From Kaistella sp. 97-N-M2 (GTDB lineage: Bacteria; Bacteroidota; Bacteroidia; Flavobacteriales; Weeksellaceae): 64,000 bases of DNA. Both the position numbers and the translations under genes were made by a program. The notes under the pieces were generated by a model. It saw nothing but the letters and a program-made list of their open reading frames with translations. It searched no databases and was not told where the DNA came from. Below are positions 63,378-64,000 of this stretch, piece after piece. The DNA lies in assembly GCF_021513235.1 (NCBI RefSeq), contig NZ_CP090976.1, forward strand, positions 2,108,001 through 2,172,000, in the 5' to 3' direction. The number at the start of each line of letters is the position of its first letter. The stretch's first letter is position 1.

Positions 63378-64000
63378 ATGGACAAATTTTCATTCCTGAA
63401 TGCTGCACATTCGCAGTTGATAGAAGACTTATACCAGCAATATTTAAAATTTCCCGATTCACTTGAGCCTTCCTGGAAAGCATTTTTCCAGGGATTTGAT
63501 TTTGCTCTAGAGAATTATAACGACGATATTTCCACCAATTCCGCAGTTCCGGCCTCATCCAATGTCTCCACAATAACCAATCAGATCGTTTCGGACGGCC
63601 AGATTCCGGACGATATTAAAAAAGAGTTTAAAGTGCTTAACCTGATCGAAGGATACAGACAGCGCGGTCATTTATTTACGAACACAAATCCTGTACGTGA
63701 AAGACGACATTACGAACCAACGCTGGATCTGGAGAATTTTGGACTTTCTAAAGACGACTTAAATACTAAATTTAATTCGGCCACAGAAACCGGAATGCCG
63801 AACGCTGCAACCTTGCAGGAAATCATCAATCACCTCGAAAAGATTTATTGCGAATCGATTGGTACAGAATACATGCACATTAACAACGTGCAGGAGAAAA
63901 AATTCATCAGAGAATGGATTACCGTAAATGAAAATCACCCAAACCTTTCGGCGCCGCAGAAGACGGAAATTTTGGAAAAATTAAATCAGGCCGTTGCTTT
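63378..64000 (+). CDS. sucA: 2-oxoglutarate dehydrogenase E1 component (partial, cut by window end)
   Basis: Decarboxylating E1 of the TCA-cycle 2-oxoglutarate dehydrogenase complex. Only the first 207 codons are in the window. They show the N-terminal LNAAHSQLIEDLYQQYL and DSLEPSWKAFFQGF segment, IEGYRQRGHLFTNTNPVR, and CESIGTEYMHINNVQEKKFI. These are typical of SucA, but the thiamine-binding core is beyond the end. A TAnnTTTG promoter precedes the ATG at 63378. Confidence 0.9.
   Translation, partial: MDKFSFLNAAHSQLIEDLYQQYLKFPDSLEPSWKAFFQGFDFALENYNDDISTNSAVPASSNVSTITNQIVSDGQIPDDIKKEFKVLNLIEGYRQRGHLFTNTNPVRERRHYEPTLDLENFGLSKDDLNTKFNSATETGMPNAATLQEIINHLEKIYCESIGTEYMHINNVQEKKFIREWITVNENHPNLSAPQKTEILEKLNQAVA

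Overview
The window looks like a chromosomal segment of a Flavobacteriia member, most likely the Weeksellaceae (Chryseobacterium/Kaistella-like). The DNA is AT-rich. Many genes are preceded by the Bacteroidetes promoter (TTTG, about 17-21 bases, then TAnnTTTG), and I saw no obvious Shine-Dalgarno sequences. The gene families are typical of the group: DUF2461, GSCFA, DUF5683, DUF6438, a signal peptidase I with a membrane domain fused at its N-terminus, and lipoproteins throughout. No rRNA, CRISPR array, intact insertion sequence or prophage was seen.

Layout. Positions 1-6200 hold a GH13 amylase lipoprotein, a DUF2461 protein, a DbpA-type DEAD-box helicase and a DUF47/PiT phosphate-uptake pair. 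Positions 6490-27885 are one large minus-strand capsule/exopolysaccharide locus of the Wzy-dependent type: wza, wzc, nucleotide-sugar genes for UDP-GlcNAcA/GalNAcA, UDP-GlcA and probably UDP-GalA, then a flippase, an aminotransferase/acetyltransferase pair, seven glycosyltransferases, a TupA-like ATP-grasp protein, a CapA-like protein and an EpsG-like polymerase. Its promoter lies at about 27904. Upstream, 28130-30235 is a decayed accessory region. It has a truncated HEPN-type gene, the tail of an XRE regulator in the opposite direction, three 22-base repeats and a run of six 11-base repeats.

Positions 30283-44100 are housekeeping genes: polyprenyl synthetase, GSCFA protein, TatD nuclease, RhlE helicase, a group of three ion/amino-acid membrane proteins, a DUF6438 lipoprotein, an outer-membrane barrel, obgE, adk, hpt and purA. 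A stand-alone phage-type muramidase, tonB and the parA-parB-DUF5683-dapB-lepB-wbqC cluster follow. A perfect inverted pair of consensus DnaA boxes lies between tonB and parA, so this may be near the replication origin.

Positions 52029-54100 and onward encode a subtilase, a lipocalin-like lipoprotein and an OmpA-family lipoprotein. Positions 55133-58776 hold the most notable operon: UbiA-type phosphoribosyltransferase, DprE1-like oxidase, DprE2-like reductase and a HAD phosphatase. Together these can account for every step from polyprenyl phosphate plus PRPP to polyprenyl-phospho-arabinofuranose, the mycobacterial DPA pathway, in a Gram-negative background. The end of the window carries a cysteine desulfurase, thioredoxin, two identical tRNA-Asp genes, glgC, a frameshifted SRPBCC gene and the start of sucA.

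Two genes (the last glycosyltransferase of the capsule locus and the SRPBCC gene) each need one extra A in an A-run to read through. That means either slippage or a homopolymer sequencing error.
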